64,000 nucleotides of DNA, from positions 186,001-250,000 of the forward strand of contig NZ_BDAC01000003.1 in assembly GCF_002091635.1 (NCBI RefSeq), given 5' to 3'. The translations under genes were made by a program, and so were the position numbers. The notes below the pieces were generated by a model that saw only the letters and a list, made by a program, of their open reading frames with translations, was not told where the DNA came from and made no database searches. Positions within the stretch are counted from its first letter, which is position 1. Each line of letters starts with the position of its first letter. Below, one piece after another: positions 1 to 9,178 of the stretch. Origin of the DNA: Pseudomonas indica NBRC 103045 (GTDB lineage: Bacteria > Pseudomonadota > Gammaproteobacteria > Pseudomonadales > Pseudomonadaceae).

Positions 1-104
1 GCATGTTCGCCGGCGGCGAAGTGGCCAGCATGCTGCTCACCTTCCTTGCCCTGGTGCTGCTCGCCGACCAGCTCAGCCGTTTCCTGCGGGCACGCCTGAC
101 ATGA
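1..104 (+). CDS. Phosphonate-type ABC permease, C-terminal end (partial)
   Basis: Only the last 33 or so codons are inside the window; the reading frame runs in from the left edge and stops at a TGA overlapping the next ATG (ATGA). The peptide is hydrophobic and ends with a short basic tail (FLRARLT), as expected for the last membrane helix of an inner-membrane permease. The tight overlap with a PhnE-like permease indicates that this is the first of two permease subunits of one importer. Too little is visible to name the substrate. Confidence 0.55.
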   Translation, partial: MFAGGEVASMLLTFLALVLLADQLSRFLRARLT

Positions 105-868
105 AGCGCCTTGGCAATTACATCCTGTTGCTGACGCTGTTGGTGGCAGTGGCGGCTTCGTTCGTCTACCTCGGCATCGACCTCGGCGAACTGGGCAGCG
201 CCCGCAGCCTGCGGCAGATGGGGCAGTACGCGGCGAATTTCCTCTCGCCGGACTTCTCCGCCGGGCACCTGCGCGCCATCGGCCAGGGCGCGCTGGAAAC
301 CCTGGCCATGTCGGCCATCGGTACGCTGCTGGCGGCGATTCTCGGCCTGGTCCTGGCACTACCGGCAGCCGGGCGTTGCGGCCGACTCGCCCTGAGCGCG
401 TCGCGCCTGCTGCTCAACGCCCTGCGCGCCGTGCCGGAGCTGGTCTGGGCCGCGCTCATGGTGCTCGCCGCCGGCCTCGGCCCGAACGCCGGCACCCTGG
501 CGCTCGCCCTGCACACCGCCGGGGTCCTCGGACGCCTGTTCGCCGAAGCGCTGGAAAACACCCCGCCGGAACCGGCCGAATCCGTACGTCTAGCGGGTGG
601 CGGGCGCATCGCCGCCTTCTGCTACGGCACGCTGCCGACGCTCTGGCCGCAACTCTTGGCCTACATGCTCTATCGCTGGGAAAACAACATCCGCATGGCC
701 AGTGTGCTCGGCTTCGTCGGCGCCGGCGGCCTGGGGCAAATGCTTTACGTGAGCCTCAGCCTGTTCCAGGAAGCCCAGGCTGCCACGGTGATCCTGGCCA
801 TGCTTCTGCTGGTGCTGGCGGTGGACGCGCTGAGCGGCTGGCTGAGGCAGCGCTGGGTGGCGGGCTGA
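101..868 (+). CDS. PhnE-like ABC transporter permease
   Basis: A 255-residue inner-membrane protein with an N-terminal helix (residues 7-26) followed by a periplasmic stretch and about five more hydrophobic segments. The cytoplasmic EAA-type loop that contacts the ATPase is visible around residues 149-176 (EALENTPPEPAESVRLAGG). This layout fits the PhnE/PtxC family that imports phosphonates, phosphite or phosphate esters. It overlaps the preceding permease fragment by 4 nt, so two permeases are probably made from one message; the ATPase and binding protein must lie to the left. It is followed by a convergent gene after about 40 nt. Substrate cannot be decided from this piece. Confidence 0.75.
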   Translation: MKRLGNYILLLTLLVAVAASFVYLGIDLGELGSARSLRQMGQYAANFLSPDFSAGHLRAIGQGALETLAMSAIGTLLAAILGLVLALPAAGRCGRLALSASRLLLNALRAVPELVWAALMVLAAGLGPNAGTLALALHTAGVLGRLFAEALENTPPEPAESVRLAGGGRIAAFCYGTLPTLWPQLLAYMLYRWENNIRMASVLGFVGAGGLGQMLYVSLSLFQEAQAATVILAMLLLVLAVDALSGWLRQRWVAG

Positions 869-909
869 CACGTAAGGAGCGAGGGGGCATAAACGCTACC
901 CCTCCGGAT

Positions 910-1275
910 TCATAGACCGTCTTTTTCCAGGTGGTCGAGGTTGACCGACTCGCCAGAATGCGCACCGAGCTTTTCGCGGATGTCCTCGAACATCCGGTCG
1001 TACTCGTCATGGGCGCGCATGATCAGGCTGTGGTTGGTCGGCAAGCCGTGCCTGGCCGCAATGCGGGTAGCGACGGCGGCGAAGTTGAACGCGGTGTCGC
1101 GGTGCATCTCGAATTCTTCCTCGAAGCGCTTGCCGCCCACCTCGCCCTCCATGCGGAAGTGCAGCATCGGCCCTTCCTTCGGGTCCTGGCGCACCTCGTA
1201 ATAGAGGTCGACGGCATACCCCGGCTGGTCGCCCATGGGCGTGCTCGCGCGATGCAGATGCCCCGGTTCGAACAT
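910..1275 (-). CDS. DUF5064 family protein
   Basis: A 121-residue soluble protein starting MFEPGHLHRA, a start typical of the DUF5064 family that is largely restricted to Pseudomonas. It has no signal peptide or membrane segment and is rich in acidic and His residues; the central part (LYYEVRQDPKEGPMLHF, FEMHRDTAFNFA) is the recognisable conserved core. Function is unknown. It lies next to the bra operon and a DUF2288 gene, the same arrangement as beside braC in P. aeruginosa, so the neighbourhood is ancestral rather than acquired. Probably transcribed alone or after the DUF2288 gene, which is 68 nt upstream. Confidence 0.8.
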   Translation of the reverse strand: MFEPGHLHRASTPMGDQPGYAVDLYYEVRQDPKEGPMLHFRMEGEVGGKRFEEEFEMHRDTAFNFAAVATRIAARHGLPTNHSLIMRAHDEYDRMFEDIREKLGAHSGESVNLDHLEKDGL

Positions 1276-1343
1276 AATGGCGTCCCCCTGCTGATGAGTC
1301 GCCTTCAGTCTAGCGTGCCACCGCTACGGTGAATTGCCCTGGG

Positions 1344-1661
1344 TCAGTGCAGGGAGGGGCTTTCGGCGCGCTCCTGGACCAACACCCAGGGTGCCACCAC
1401 TACCGCCCACAGGCTCGGATCGCGCGCCAACAGGTCCTGGGCCCGCGTCTCCTCCACCTTGGCCAACTGTCCGGCGCCCAGCCAGCCGGCAACCTTGGCC
1501 TGATCATCCTCGGCCACGGCCAGCGCAACTTCCACCAGATCGAGATGCCCCTCCACCCAGAGCAGCGCGCCGCGGGCGAAAAAAGGCTGCAATTCCTGCC
1601 AGGTGATGGGCGCGGTCTCGCCGAGCAGCTTGGCATAGAGGGTGCTTGCGTGTTCCGTCAT
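1344..1661 (-). CDS. DUF2288 domain protein
   Basis: A 105-residue soluble protein beginning MTEHASTLYAKLLGETA. It matches the DUF2288 pattern: a short N-terminal helix, then an aromatic core (ITWQELQPFFARGALLWVE) and a C-terminal half rich in Ala/Leu/Glu helices. No catalytic motif is visible and function is unknown. The frame is open further upstream, but the ATG at 1661 agrees with the family N-terminus; the upstream extension would run through a GC hairpin. Directly upstream on the same strand lie two adjacent hairpins and a T-run, which could attenuate the gene. Confidence 0.8.
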   Translation of the reverse strand: MTEHASTLYAKLLGETAPITWQELQPFFARGALLWVEGHLDLVEVALAVAEDDQAKVAGWLGAGQLAKVEETRAQDLLARDPSLWAVVVAPWVLVQERAESPSLH

Positions 1662-1678
1662 GGCTTGGTTCCCCAGCG

Positions 1679-1730
1679 AAAAAAGGGCGTCATGATAACG
1701 TCGACGCCCCGCCCGGCAAGCACCGGGCGG
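1679..1730 (-). promoter_or_regulatory. Tandem hairpins plus U-run in leader of the DUF2288 gene
   Basis: Read on the minus strand, an 8-bp stem (CCGCCCGG/CCGGGCGG, 1709-1730) is followed by a 7-bp stem (GGGCGTC/GACGCCC, 1685-1709) and six T residues (1679-1684). The start codon of the DUF2288 gene is only 18 nt further on. This has the form of an intrinsic terminator inside a leader, so it may be an attenuator. No gene upstream on this strand needs a terminator here. Confidence 0.45.
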
Positions 1731-1787
1731 CAATTGGCGCAGGGCCAGCTATGCTCGTTGGCACTGCCGCCCCAAAAAGGAGCAGCC

Positions 1788-1877
1788 ATGACCTCCGGGT
1801 CACCGACAAACCTGGTTCGACGCAAGGAGCACGCCTCAAATAGCGACGCCGTTTTTCTATACATTTGTTGTATTTAA
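1788..1877 (+). CDS. Possible 29-residue leader peptide upstream of braC
   Basis: An ATG at 1788 follows AAAAAGGAG with a spacing of about 7 nt and opens a 29-codon frame ending in TAA. The C-terminal end (DAVFLYICCI) has several branched-chain residues, which would suit a leader peptide sensing Leu/Ile/Val supply for the braC operon about 160 nt downstream. However, no clear alternative terminator/antiterminator pair was found between it and braC, and the composition may be chance. Existence as a translated gene is uncertain. Confidence 0.25.
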   Translation: MTSGSPTNLVRRKEHASNSDAVFLYICCI

Positions 1878-2038
1878 GCGACACATGTCTCGTCATCCCT
1901 CAAGTGTCGGCTTTTCAAGCGATAAAGCCGCACTCTACACTGTTCCGGTACAGTTGCCGGGGGTATGACCGGGGCGCTTCCTTCCCGGTTCTGCAGCTTT
2001 GGCCGCGAGAACTAAAACAAAACAAAGAGTGGAGCACT

Positions 2039-3160
2039 ATGAATAAGGCTACTAAGCAGCTTTCCAGACTGTTCGCAGCGATGGCACTGGCGGGTGCCAC
2101 CAGCTACTCCATGGCCGCCGACACCATCAAGATCGCCATGGCCGGCCCGGTTACCGGTGCCGTCGCCCAGTACGGCGAGATGCAGTTCATCGGCGCGAAA
2201 ATGGCCATCGAACAGATCAACAAGGCTGGGGGGGTGAATGGGGCCCAGCTCGAAGGCGTGGTCTACGACGATGCCTGCGATCCGAAACAGGCCGTGGCCG
2301 TAGCCAACAAGATCGTCAATGACGAAGTGAAGTTCGTGATTGGCCACCTCTGCTCCAGCTCCACCCAGCCGGCGTCCGACATCTACGAGGACGAAGGCAT
2401 CCTGATGATCACCCCGGCGTCCACCAGCCCGGACATCACCTCCCGCGGCTACAAGCTGATCTTCCGCACCATCGGCCTGGACAGCCTGCAGGGCCCGACC
2501 GCCGGCAAGTTCATCGCCGAGCACATCAAGCCGAAGACCGTCGCGGTCATCCATGACAAACAGCAGTACGGCGAAGGCATCGCCACCGCGGTCAAGCAGA
2601 CCGTCGAGGCCGCCGGCATCAAGGTCGCCCTGTTCGAAGGCATCAACGCCGGCGATAAAGACTTCTCCGCCCTGATCGCCAAGCTGAAGAAAGCCGGTGT
2701 CGACTTCGTCTACTACGGCGGCTACCACCCGGAACTGGGCCTGCTCCTGCGCCAGTCCAAGGAAAAAGGCCTGGACGTCCGCTTCATGGGTCCGGAAGGC
2801 GTCGGCAACAAGGAAATTTCCGCCATCGCCGGCCCGGCCTCCGAAGGCCTGCTGGTGACCCTGCCGAAGTCCTTCGACCAGGATCCGAAGAACCAGGCAC
2901 TGGTCGAGGCCTTCAAGGCCAAGAACGAAGACCCGAGCGGTCCGTTCGTGTTCCCGGCCTACGCCGCCGTCCAGGTCATCGCCGACAGCATCCAGAAGGC
3001 CGGCAGCACCGACACCGACAAGGTGGCCGAGGCGCTGCGCTCCAACTCCTTCGAGACCCCGACCGGCACCCTGGCCTTCGACGAGAAGGGCGACCTGAAG
3101 GACTTCAGCTTCGTCGTCTACGAATGGCACCAGGACGGCACCAAGACCGAAGCCAAGTAA
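2039..3160 (+). CDS. braC: Branched-chain amino acid ABC transporter, binding protein BraC
   Basis: A 373-residue periplasmic binding protein that captures leucine, isoleucine and valine and hands them to BraD/BraE. Residues 1-26 form a signal peptide (MNKATKQLSRLF... cut after SMA). The mature part is a Peripla_BP_6 (LivJ/LivK) fold with the family's Cys pair (DDACDP and GHLCSSS) and the SSSTQPASDIY ligand-site segment. The start at 2039 is supported by GGAG about 8 nt upstream and by the signal peptide; the open frame continues upstream but without signal-like sequence. First gene of the braCDEFG cluster; a hairpin follows it. Confidence 0.95.
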   Translation: MNKATKQLSRLFAAMALAGATSYSMAADTIKIAMAGPVTGAVAQYGEMQFIGAKMAIEQINKAGGVNGAQLEGVVYDDACDPKQAVAVANKIVNDEVKFVIGHLCSSSTQPASDIYEDEGILMITPASTSPDITSRGYKLIFRTIGLDSLQGPTAGKFIAEHIKPKTVAVIHDKQQYGEGIATAVKQTVEAAGIKVALFEGINAGDKDFSALIAKLKKAGVDFVYYGGYHPELGLLLRQSKEKGLDVRFMGPEGVGNKEISAIAGPASEGLLVTLPKSFDQDPKNQALVEAFKAKNEDPSGPFVFPAYAAVQVIADSIQKAGSTDTDKVAEALRSNSFETPTGTLAFDEKGDLKDFSFVVYEWHQDGTKTEAK

Positions 3161-3173
3161 GCGTCCCGCGTGA

Positions 3174-3210
3174 AAACCCAAAGCCCACTGCTCCGTGCAG
3201 TGGGTTTTGT
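3174..3210 (+). terminator. Hairpin between braC and braD
   Basis: CCCACTGC (3184-3191) pairs with GCAGTGGG (3197-3204) around a 5-nt loop and is followed by TTTTGTTT. It is a plausible intrinsic terminator 24 nt after the braC stop. Partial termination here would give more binding protein than membrane and ATPase subunits, a common arrangement in ABC importers. Confidence 0.75.
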
Positions 3211-3410
3211 TTATCCGATGAGGTTCTCGCAAGACCGCGGAACAGACGCTTCGGCAACGGAACGGGTACGCTGCGCGTCATTTACCCATGGCGCCTTTCG
3301 CCCTGCTCCACCTTCGTCCCGGCCACGGTTCTTTGTAAGCGCCTCCAAGCATTCCGGGTATCCGCCGCGCCACAAGCGCCGCTTTACGTGATATCCGAGG
3401 AGTGAGGTAA

Positions 3411-4330
<920 letters not shown>

Positions 4331-4334
<4 letters not shown>

Positions 4335-5587
4335 CTCGCAACCTCAAGACCGCCTTCTTCAGCGCCCTGCTGGTGCTGGCCGTTTCCTACCCGGTGCTCG
4401 GCCTCAAGCTGACCACCGTCGGCATCGGCCTGCAGGTGCAGGGTGCCAGCCCGGCCACGCTGTGGACCATCGCCAGCGCCGCCGTGCTGATGTTCTTCTG
4501 GCAACTGTTCCGCGAACGCATCGGCGCAGCCTGGGCGAGCGCGCCGAAAGCCCCGGCGATGCCCGGCAACGTGAAGAACTTCCTGACCCTGCAATCGACG
4601 CAACGCTGGGCCGTCCTCGCCCTGGTGCTGCTCGCTCTGGCCTGGCCGTTCTTCGGCTCGCGCGGCGCGGTGGATATCGCCACGCTGATCCTGATCTACG
4701 TGATGCTCGGCCTCGGCCTGAACATCGTCGTCGGTCTCGCCGGCCTGCTCGACCTGGGTTACGTCGGCTTCTATGCCGTCGGCGCCTACAGCTATGCCCT
4801 GCTCTCCCATTACTATGGGTTCGGCTTCTGGACCTGCCTGCCGATCGCCGGCCTGATGGCAGCCTTCTTCGGCTTCATCCTCGGCTTCCCGGTGCTGCGC
4901 CTGCGCGGCGACTACCTGGCGATCGTCACCCTCGGCTTCGGCGAGATCATCCGTATCCTGCTGCGCAACATGACCGAGCTGACCGGCGGCCCCAACGGCA
5001 TCAGCAACATCGACAAGCCGACCCTGTTCGGCCTCGATTTCAACCGCCGCGCGGAAGAAGGCTTCCAGACTTTCCATGAGTTCTTCGGCATCGCCTACAA
5101 CTCGACGCACAAGGTCATCTTCCTCTACCTGGTGGCACTGCTGCTGGTGCTGATCACCCTGTTCGTGATCAACCGCCTGCTGCGCATGCCCATCGGCCGC
5201 GCCTGGGAAGCCCTGCGCGAAGACGAGATCGCCTGCCGCGCCCTCGGCCTGAACCCGACGGCGATCAAGCTCTCCGCCTTCACCCTCGGTGCCTGCTTCG
5301 CCGGTTTCGCCGGCAGCTTCTTCGCTGCGCGCCAGGGGCTGGTCACGCCCGAGTCCTTCACCTTCATCGAGTCGGCGATCATCCTCGCCATCGTGGTGCT
5401 GGGCGGGATGGGCTCGCAGCTCGGCGTCATACTCGCAGCCATCGTGATGATCCTGCTGCCGGAACTCGCCCGTGAATTCAACGAGTACCGCATGCTGATG
5501 TTCGGCGCCCTGATGGTGCTGATGATGATCTGGCGTCCGCAGGGCCTCCTGCCCATGCAGCGCCCCCACCTGGAGCTGCGCCAATGA
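4331..5587 (+). CDS. braE: Branched-chain amino acid ABC transporter permease BraE (LivM)
   Basis: A 418-residue LivM-type permease. The first 120 residues hold three extra hydrophobic segments found in the longer LivM proteins; the conserved core starts at about residue 115 ([20 protein letters not shown]), followed by [20 protein letters not shown] and the TGGPNGI signature. The ATPase-contact loop is [20 protein letters not shown]. It pairs with BraD in the membrane. It overlaps both neighbours by 4 nt, fixing start and stop within the operon. Confidence 0.95.
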
Positions 5588-6351
5588 GCCGACCGATTCT
5601 CGAAGTGAGCGGCCTCACCATGCGCTTCGGCGGCCTGCTGGCCGTGAACAATGTGGGGCTGACCGTCAACGAAAAGCAGGTGGTCTCCATGATCGGCCCG
5701 AACGGCGCCGGCAAGACCACCGTGTTCAACTGCCTGACCGGGTTCTACCAGCCGACCGCCGGCCGGATCGTCCTCGATGGTGAGGAAATCCAGGGCCTGC
5801 CCGGCCACAAGATCGCCCACAAGGGTGTGGTGCGGACCTTCCAGAACGTCCGCCTGTTCAAGGAAATGACCGCGGTGGAGAACCTGCTGGTCGCCCAGCA
5901 CCGCCACCTGAACACCAACTTCTTCGCCGGCCTGCTGAAGACCCCGGGCTTCCGTCGCAGCGAGCGCGAAGCCATGGAGTTCGCCCACCACTGGCTGGAG
6001 CGGGTCAACCTGATGGAGTGCGCCAACCGCCCCGCCGGCACCCTCGCCTATGGCCAGCAGCGCCGTCTGGAGATCGCCCGCTGCATGATGACGCGCCCGC
6101 GCATCCTCATGCTCGACGAGCCGGCCGCCGGTCTCAACCCGCGCGAAACCGAGGACCTCAAGGCACTGATCGCCATGCTGCGTGACGACCACAACGTCAC
6201 CGTGCTGCTGATCGAGCACGACATGAAGCTGGTCATGAGCATTTCCGACCACATCGTGGTGATCAACCAGGGCTGCCCCCTGGCCGACGGCACGCCGGAC
6301 GAAATCCGCGGCAACCCGGACGTGATCAAAGCCTATCTGGGGGAGGCGTAA
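5584..6351 (+). CDS. braF: Branched-chain amino acid ABC transporter ATPase BraF (LivG)
   Basis: A 255-residue cytoplasmic ATPase that powers the BraD/BraE channel. Walker A is GPNGAGKTT (residues 38-46), the Q-loop region reads [10 protein letters not shown], the signature is [10 protein letters not shown] and Walker B is [12 protein letters not shown], followed by the switch His in LLIEHDM. The degenerate signature (YGQQ rather than SGGQ) and the AGLNPRE sequence are typical of LivG. Starts inside the ATGA overlap with braE and ends 3 nt before braG. Confidence 0.95.
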   Translation: MSRPILEVSGLTMRFGGLLAVNNVGLTVNEKQVVSMIGPNGAGKTTVFNCLTGFYQPTAGRIVLDGEEIQGLPGHKIAHKGVVRTFQNVRLFKEMTAVENLLVAQHRHLNTNFFAGLLKTPGFRRSEREAMEFAHHWLERVNLMECANRPAGTLAYGQQRRLEIARCMMTRPRILMLDEPAAGLNPRETEDLKALIAMLRDDHNVTVLLIEHDMKLVMSISDHIVVINQGCPLADGTPDEIRGNPDVIKAYLGEA

Positions 6352-6354
6352 TCC

Positions 6355-7056
6355 ATGCTGTATTTCGACAAGGTTTCTACCTTCTATGGCAAGATCCAGG
6401 CGCTGCACGACGTCAGCGTGGAAATCCAGAAAGGCGAGATCGTCACCCTCATCGGCGCCAACGGTGCCGGCAAGTCGACCCTGCTGATGACCCTCTGCGG
6501 CTCGCCGCGGGCGGCCAGCGGCAGCATCCGCTTCGAGGGCGAGGAACTGGTCGGCCTGGAGTCGTCCGAGATCATGCGCAAGGACATCGCCGTGGTCCCG
6601 GAAGGCCGGCGTATCTTCGCCCGTCTGACGGTGGAAGAGAACCTGGCCATGGGCGGCTTCTTCACCAGCAAGGAGGATTACCAGGTCCAACTGGACAAGG
6701 TCCTGCACCTGTTCCCGCGCCTGAAGGAGCGCTACAACCAGCGCGGCGGCACCATGTCCGGCGGCGAACAGCAGATGCTCGCCATCGGCCGTGCGCTGAT
6801 GAGCAAGCCGCGCCTGCTGCTGCTCGACGAACCGTCCCTGGGTCTGGCGCCGATCATCATCCAACAGATCTTCGACATCATCGAACAACTGCGGGAGGAT
6901 GGCGTGACCGTTTTCCTGGTCGAGCAGAACGCCAACCAGGCGCTGAAGCTGGCCGACCGTGGCTACGTGCTGGAGAACGGCCGGATCGTCATGCAGGGCA
7001 GCGGCGAAGCCCTGCTCAACGATCCCAAGGTGCGCGACGCCTACCTGGGCGGCTGA
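6355..7056 (+). CDS. braG: Branched-chain amino acid ABC transporter ATPase BraG (LivF)
   Basis: The second, 233-residue ATPase of the importer. Walker A is GANGAGKST (34-42), the signature MSGGEQQMLAIGRALM, Walker B LLLLDEPSLGLAP and the switch His position is replaced by Gln in VEQNANQAL, as usual in LivF. It begins with MLYFDKVSTFYG, a normal LivF N-terminus. Last gene of the bra operon; a strong hairpin terminator follows within 20 nt. Confidence 0.95.
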   Translation: MLYFDKVSTFYGKIQALHDVSVEIQKGEIVTLIGANGAGKSTLLMTLCGSPRAASGSIRFEGEELVGLESSEIMRKDIAVVPEGRRIFARLTVEENLAMGGFFTSKEDYQVQLDKVLHLFPRLKERYNQRGGTMSGGEQQMLAIGRALMSKPRLLLLDEPSLGLAPIIIQQIFDIIEQLREDGVTVFLVEQNANQALKLADRGYVLENGRIVMQGSGEALLNDPKVRDAYLGG

Positions 7057-7071
7057 ACGCTGCGCAATGTG

Positions 7072-7096
7072 AAAACGGCCCTTCGGGGCCGTTTTT
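7072..7096 (+). terminator. Intrinsic terminator of the bra operon
   Basis: AAAACGGCCC pairs with GGGCCGTTTT around a TTCG tetraloop and ends in T residues. It lies 16 nt after the braG stop. The symmetric A-run/T-run means it can also stop transcripts arriving from the opposite strand, where the RarD-like gene ends at 7173. Confidence 0.9.
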
Positions 7097-7172
7097 CATG
7101 GTGCGGCGTGAGCGACGCAGAGCGTCACAGACGGCATACCCATGCGGAGCGTGGGAACGATCTTCGCCCTCT

Positions 7173-8072
7173 TCACCCGGACACACGCCGCTGCTGCTTG
7201 CGCAGCAGATGCAGCCCATCCCAGACGATTAGCCCGAGCGCCAGCCAGATCGGCACGTAGGTCCAGAGCTGCGTAGACTCGAAGGGCTCACCCAGCAGGC
7301 CGACCGAAACCGCGAACAACAGCGCCGGCTCGACATAGCTGAGAATCCCGAACAACCCCAGCGGCAGGCGTCGACTGGCCGCCATCAGCGTGCCGAACGC
7401 CAGCGCGCTGAACAGGCCCAACCCCGGCAGCATCCAGTAGAAACGCGGTGCCTCGGCGAACAGCGTGAGAACGCCGGAATCCCGGACCAGCCAGACGGCC
7501 AGCGGCACCATCAGCAACACTTCCAGCAGGAAACCGTTGAGCGCTTCCAGGCGCATCCAGCGACGCAGCATGTAGTAAGGCGGATAGCCGACGGCGACCG
7601 CCAGGGTCACCCAGGAGAAGGCGCCGGTCAGCCAGAACTCGTGGAGCACCCCGAGCAGCGCGCAGACCACCGCAAGCCACTGCAACGGGCGCAGACGCTC
7701 GCCATAGAACAGACGGCCGACCAGCACCATGGTCAGTGGCAGCAGGAAATAACCGAGCGTGACGTCCAGCAGATGCCCGGACAACGGCGCCCAGACGAAC
7801 AGCCCCCACTGCACGCCGATCAGCAGCGACGCCAACGGCAATGCCGCGAGCAGCAGGGGCTCCCGACGCAAACGCAAGAAGGCGCTGGCCAGCGTGTGCC
7901 ACTGGCGCATCAGCAGCACCAGCAACAGCACCGCCGGAACCGACCAGAACACGCGCTGGGCGAATACCTGCACGCCATCCAGCGGCGCCAGCGCACGGAA
8001 ATAGCTCGGCATCAGGGCGAACAGCAACGATGCGACCAGCGACAACAGCACGCCCTGCATGGACACGTTCAT
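7173..8072 (-). CDS. RarD-like EamA-family transporter
   Basis: A 299-residue inner-membrane protein with ten hydrophobic segments, in two halves of five, i.e. the drug/metabolite (EamA) fold. It resembles RarD (YALMPSYFRAL..., QRVFWSVP, GYFLLPL, FGILSYVEPALLF). RarD proteins are associated with chloramphenicol resistance and their natural substrate is not firmly known. The ATG at 8072 is chosen because translation upstream would cross the palindromic repeat element at 8116-8330. It ends towards the bra terminator and seems to be a single-gene unit. Confidence 0.85.
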   Translation of the reverse strand: MNVSMQGVLLSLVASLLFALMPSYFRALAPLDGVQVFAQRVFWSVPAVLLLVLLMRQWHTLASAFLRLRREPLLLAALPLASLLIGVQWGLFVWAPLSGHLLDVTLGYFLLPLTMVLVGRLFYGERLRPLQWLAVVCALLGVLHEFWLTGAFSWVTLAVAVGYPPYYMLRRWMRLEALNGFLLEVLLMVPLAVWLVRDSGVLTLFAEAPRFYWMLPGLGLFSALAFGTLMAASRRLPLGLFGILSYVEPALLFAVSVGLLGEPFESTQLWTYVPIWLALGLIVWDGLHLLRKQQRRVSG

Positions 8073-8115
8073 CCCCACTCCCCACAGCCAATCCGTTCGC
8101 CACGGCAGCGACCTT

Positions 8116-8330
8116 AGAACCTGTTTACGATCTCGCGAGCTAGAGCCATGCAAGGCCTCGGCGGCCCCACAAAAACAGACCGGGCCGCGTAGGCGAGGAC
8201 GCGACTGGGGTCGCATTCGACTTTACGAGCTGTAAATGAGCAGTCCGACCGGGCTGGCGATCCAACCTGCGCGGCCCGGTCTGTTTTTAACGCAGCAGGG
8301 CCGACGCGCAGTAGATCGTAAACAGGTTCT
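8116..8330. repeat. Palindromic intergenic element, copy A
   Basis: A 215-bp imperfect palindrome. The ends are a perfect 18-bp inverted repeat (8116-8133 with 8313-8330, starting AGAACCTGTTTACG). An inner 19-bp perfect stem joins 8171-8189 with 8270-8288 (AAAAACAGACC.../...GGTCTGTTTTT). Blocks at 8151-8176, 8222-8242 and 8282-8295 are nearly identical to the element at 45720-45903, although the paired arms differ. There is no coding potential. It lies between the RarD-like and azoreductase genes. Confidence 0.85.
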
Positions 8331-8401
8331 TAGCCGTTCGCGAGCTTTCAGAAGTGCCGGGACGGCATTGCGTGCACCGAAGTCGTGCATGGAACAGCCA
8401 C

Positions 8402-8431
8402 AAAAAAGGCCAGCCGGAGCGCCGGCTGGCC
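8402..8431 (-). terminator. Terminator of the azoreductase gene
   Basis: On the minus strand GGCCAGCCGG pairs with CCGGCTGGCC around a 4-nt loop and is followed by six T residues. It is about 50 nt beyond the azoreductase stop codon. Confidence 0.85.
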
Positions 8432-8481
8432 ATGGTCGCGCCCAGGAGCATGGGCGCAGGGGGAGCGGGTGAAACGGTCGG

Positions 8482-9081
8482 TCAGGCCACCTGGGCCAGT
8501 TGCGCCTGGGCCTGGGCCAGGCCCTTCTCCATGAACTCGGCGCCCATGTTCAGGCCTTCGGCATGGATGAAGGTGACGTCATGGATGCCGACGAAACCCA
8601 GCGCCTGGCGCAGGTAAGGCTCTTGCTGGTCCAGGTTGCCGCCGGCATAGATGCCGCCGCGGGCGGTCAGGACGAAAGCGCGCTTGCCGCTGAGCAGGCC
8701 CTGCGGGCCGGTCTCGGTGTACTTGAAGGTCACGCCGGCGCGCAGCACATGGTCGAGCCAGGACTTCAGGGTGCTTGGAATGCCGAAGTTGTACATGGGC
8801 GCTGCCAGCACCAGCACATCCGCCGCCAGCAATTCCTCGGTCAGCAGGTTGGAACGGGCCAGGGCAGCCTGCTCGGCTTCGCTCTGCTGGTCGGCTGGCT
8901 TCATCCAGCCACCCAGCAGGTCGGCATCCAAATGCGGAACGGGCTGCGCGGCAAGGTCGCGGACCATGACGTCATCGCTCGGATGAGCCTGCTTCCAGCG
9001 AGCGATGAACTGCTCGGTGAGCTGGCGGGAGACGGAACCTTGTTGGCGGGCGCTGCTTTCGATTACCAGGACACGGGACAT
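8482..9081 (-). CDS. azoR3: FMN-dependent NAD(P)H azoreductase (AzoR)
   Basis: A 199-residue flavodoxin-like quinone/azo reductase. The N-terminal MSRVLVIESSARQQGSVSR loop binds the FMN phosphate, and PMYNFGIPSTLKSWLDHV (about residues 95-112) is the family signature around the flavin ring; LTARGGIY is the second flavin loop. These enzymes reduce quinones and azo compounds by two-electron transfer in the cytoplasm. Divided from the LysR regulator by one small secreted protein gene, as in the P. aeruginosa azoR3 region, which is the reason for the symbol; numbering of azoR paralogues is inferred from synteny. Confidence 0.85.
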   Translation of the reverse strand: MSRVLVIESSARQQGSVSRQLTEQFIARWKQAHPSDDVMVRDLAAQPVPHLDADLLGGWMKPADQQSEAEQAALARSNLLTEELLAADVLVLAAPMYNFGIPSTLKSWLDHVLRAGVTFKYTETGPQGLLSGKRAFVLTARGGIYAGGNLDQQEPYLRQALGFVGIHDVTFIHAEGLNMGAEFMEKGLAQAQAQLAQVA

Positions 9082-9178
9082 TTGGGATCACCTCATCGGG
9101 GTTGTCGTTCGTCGATGGAGGCGAGATTAGGGTGATGCAGATCGATAAAAAAGCGAAAAAAACCGCTAGAACCTATCG

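Larger units (their letters stand above)
1662..2038. other. Divergent region between DUF2288 gene and braC
   Basis: This 377-nt gap holds the promoters of both flanking genes. Besides the minus-strand hairpins at 1679-1730, it contains a 29-codon open frame at 1788-1877 preceded by a good ribosome-binding site (AAAAAGGAG). An AT-rich stretch around 1850-1880 (TTTTTCTATACATTTGTTG) is a plausible promoter core for braC. No repeat was seen. Confidence 0.5.

Noticed and set aside
2012-3232. Long open frame antisense to braC
   Set aside because: Low-complexity Gly/Ala/Val/Asp composition; it is the antisense shadow of braC third-codon-position GC bias. Similar shadows were rejected at 4238-5584, 5125-6888, 12043-13695, 29597-31093, 33148-34860, 34857-36641 and 51042-52778.
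8106-8340. Palindromic element as a rho-independent terminator
   Set aside because: Length over 200 bp, paired arms far apart and no T tract in the right place; the azoreductase gene has its own terminator at 8402-8431.
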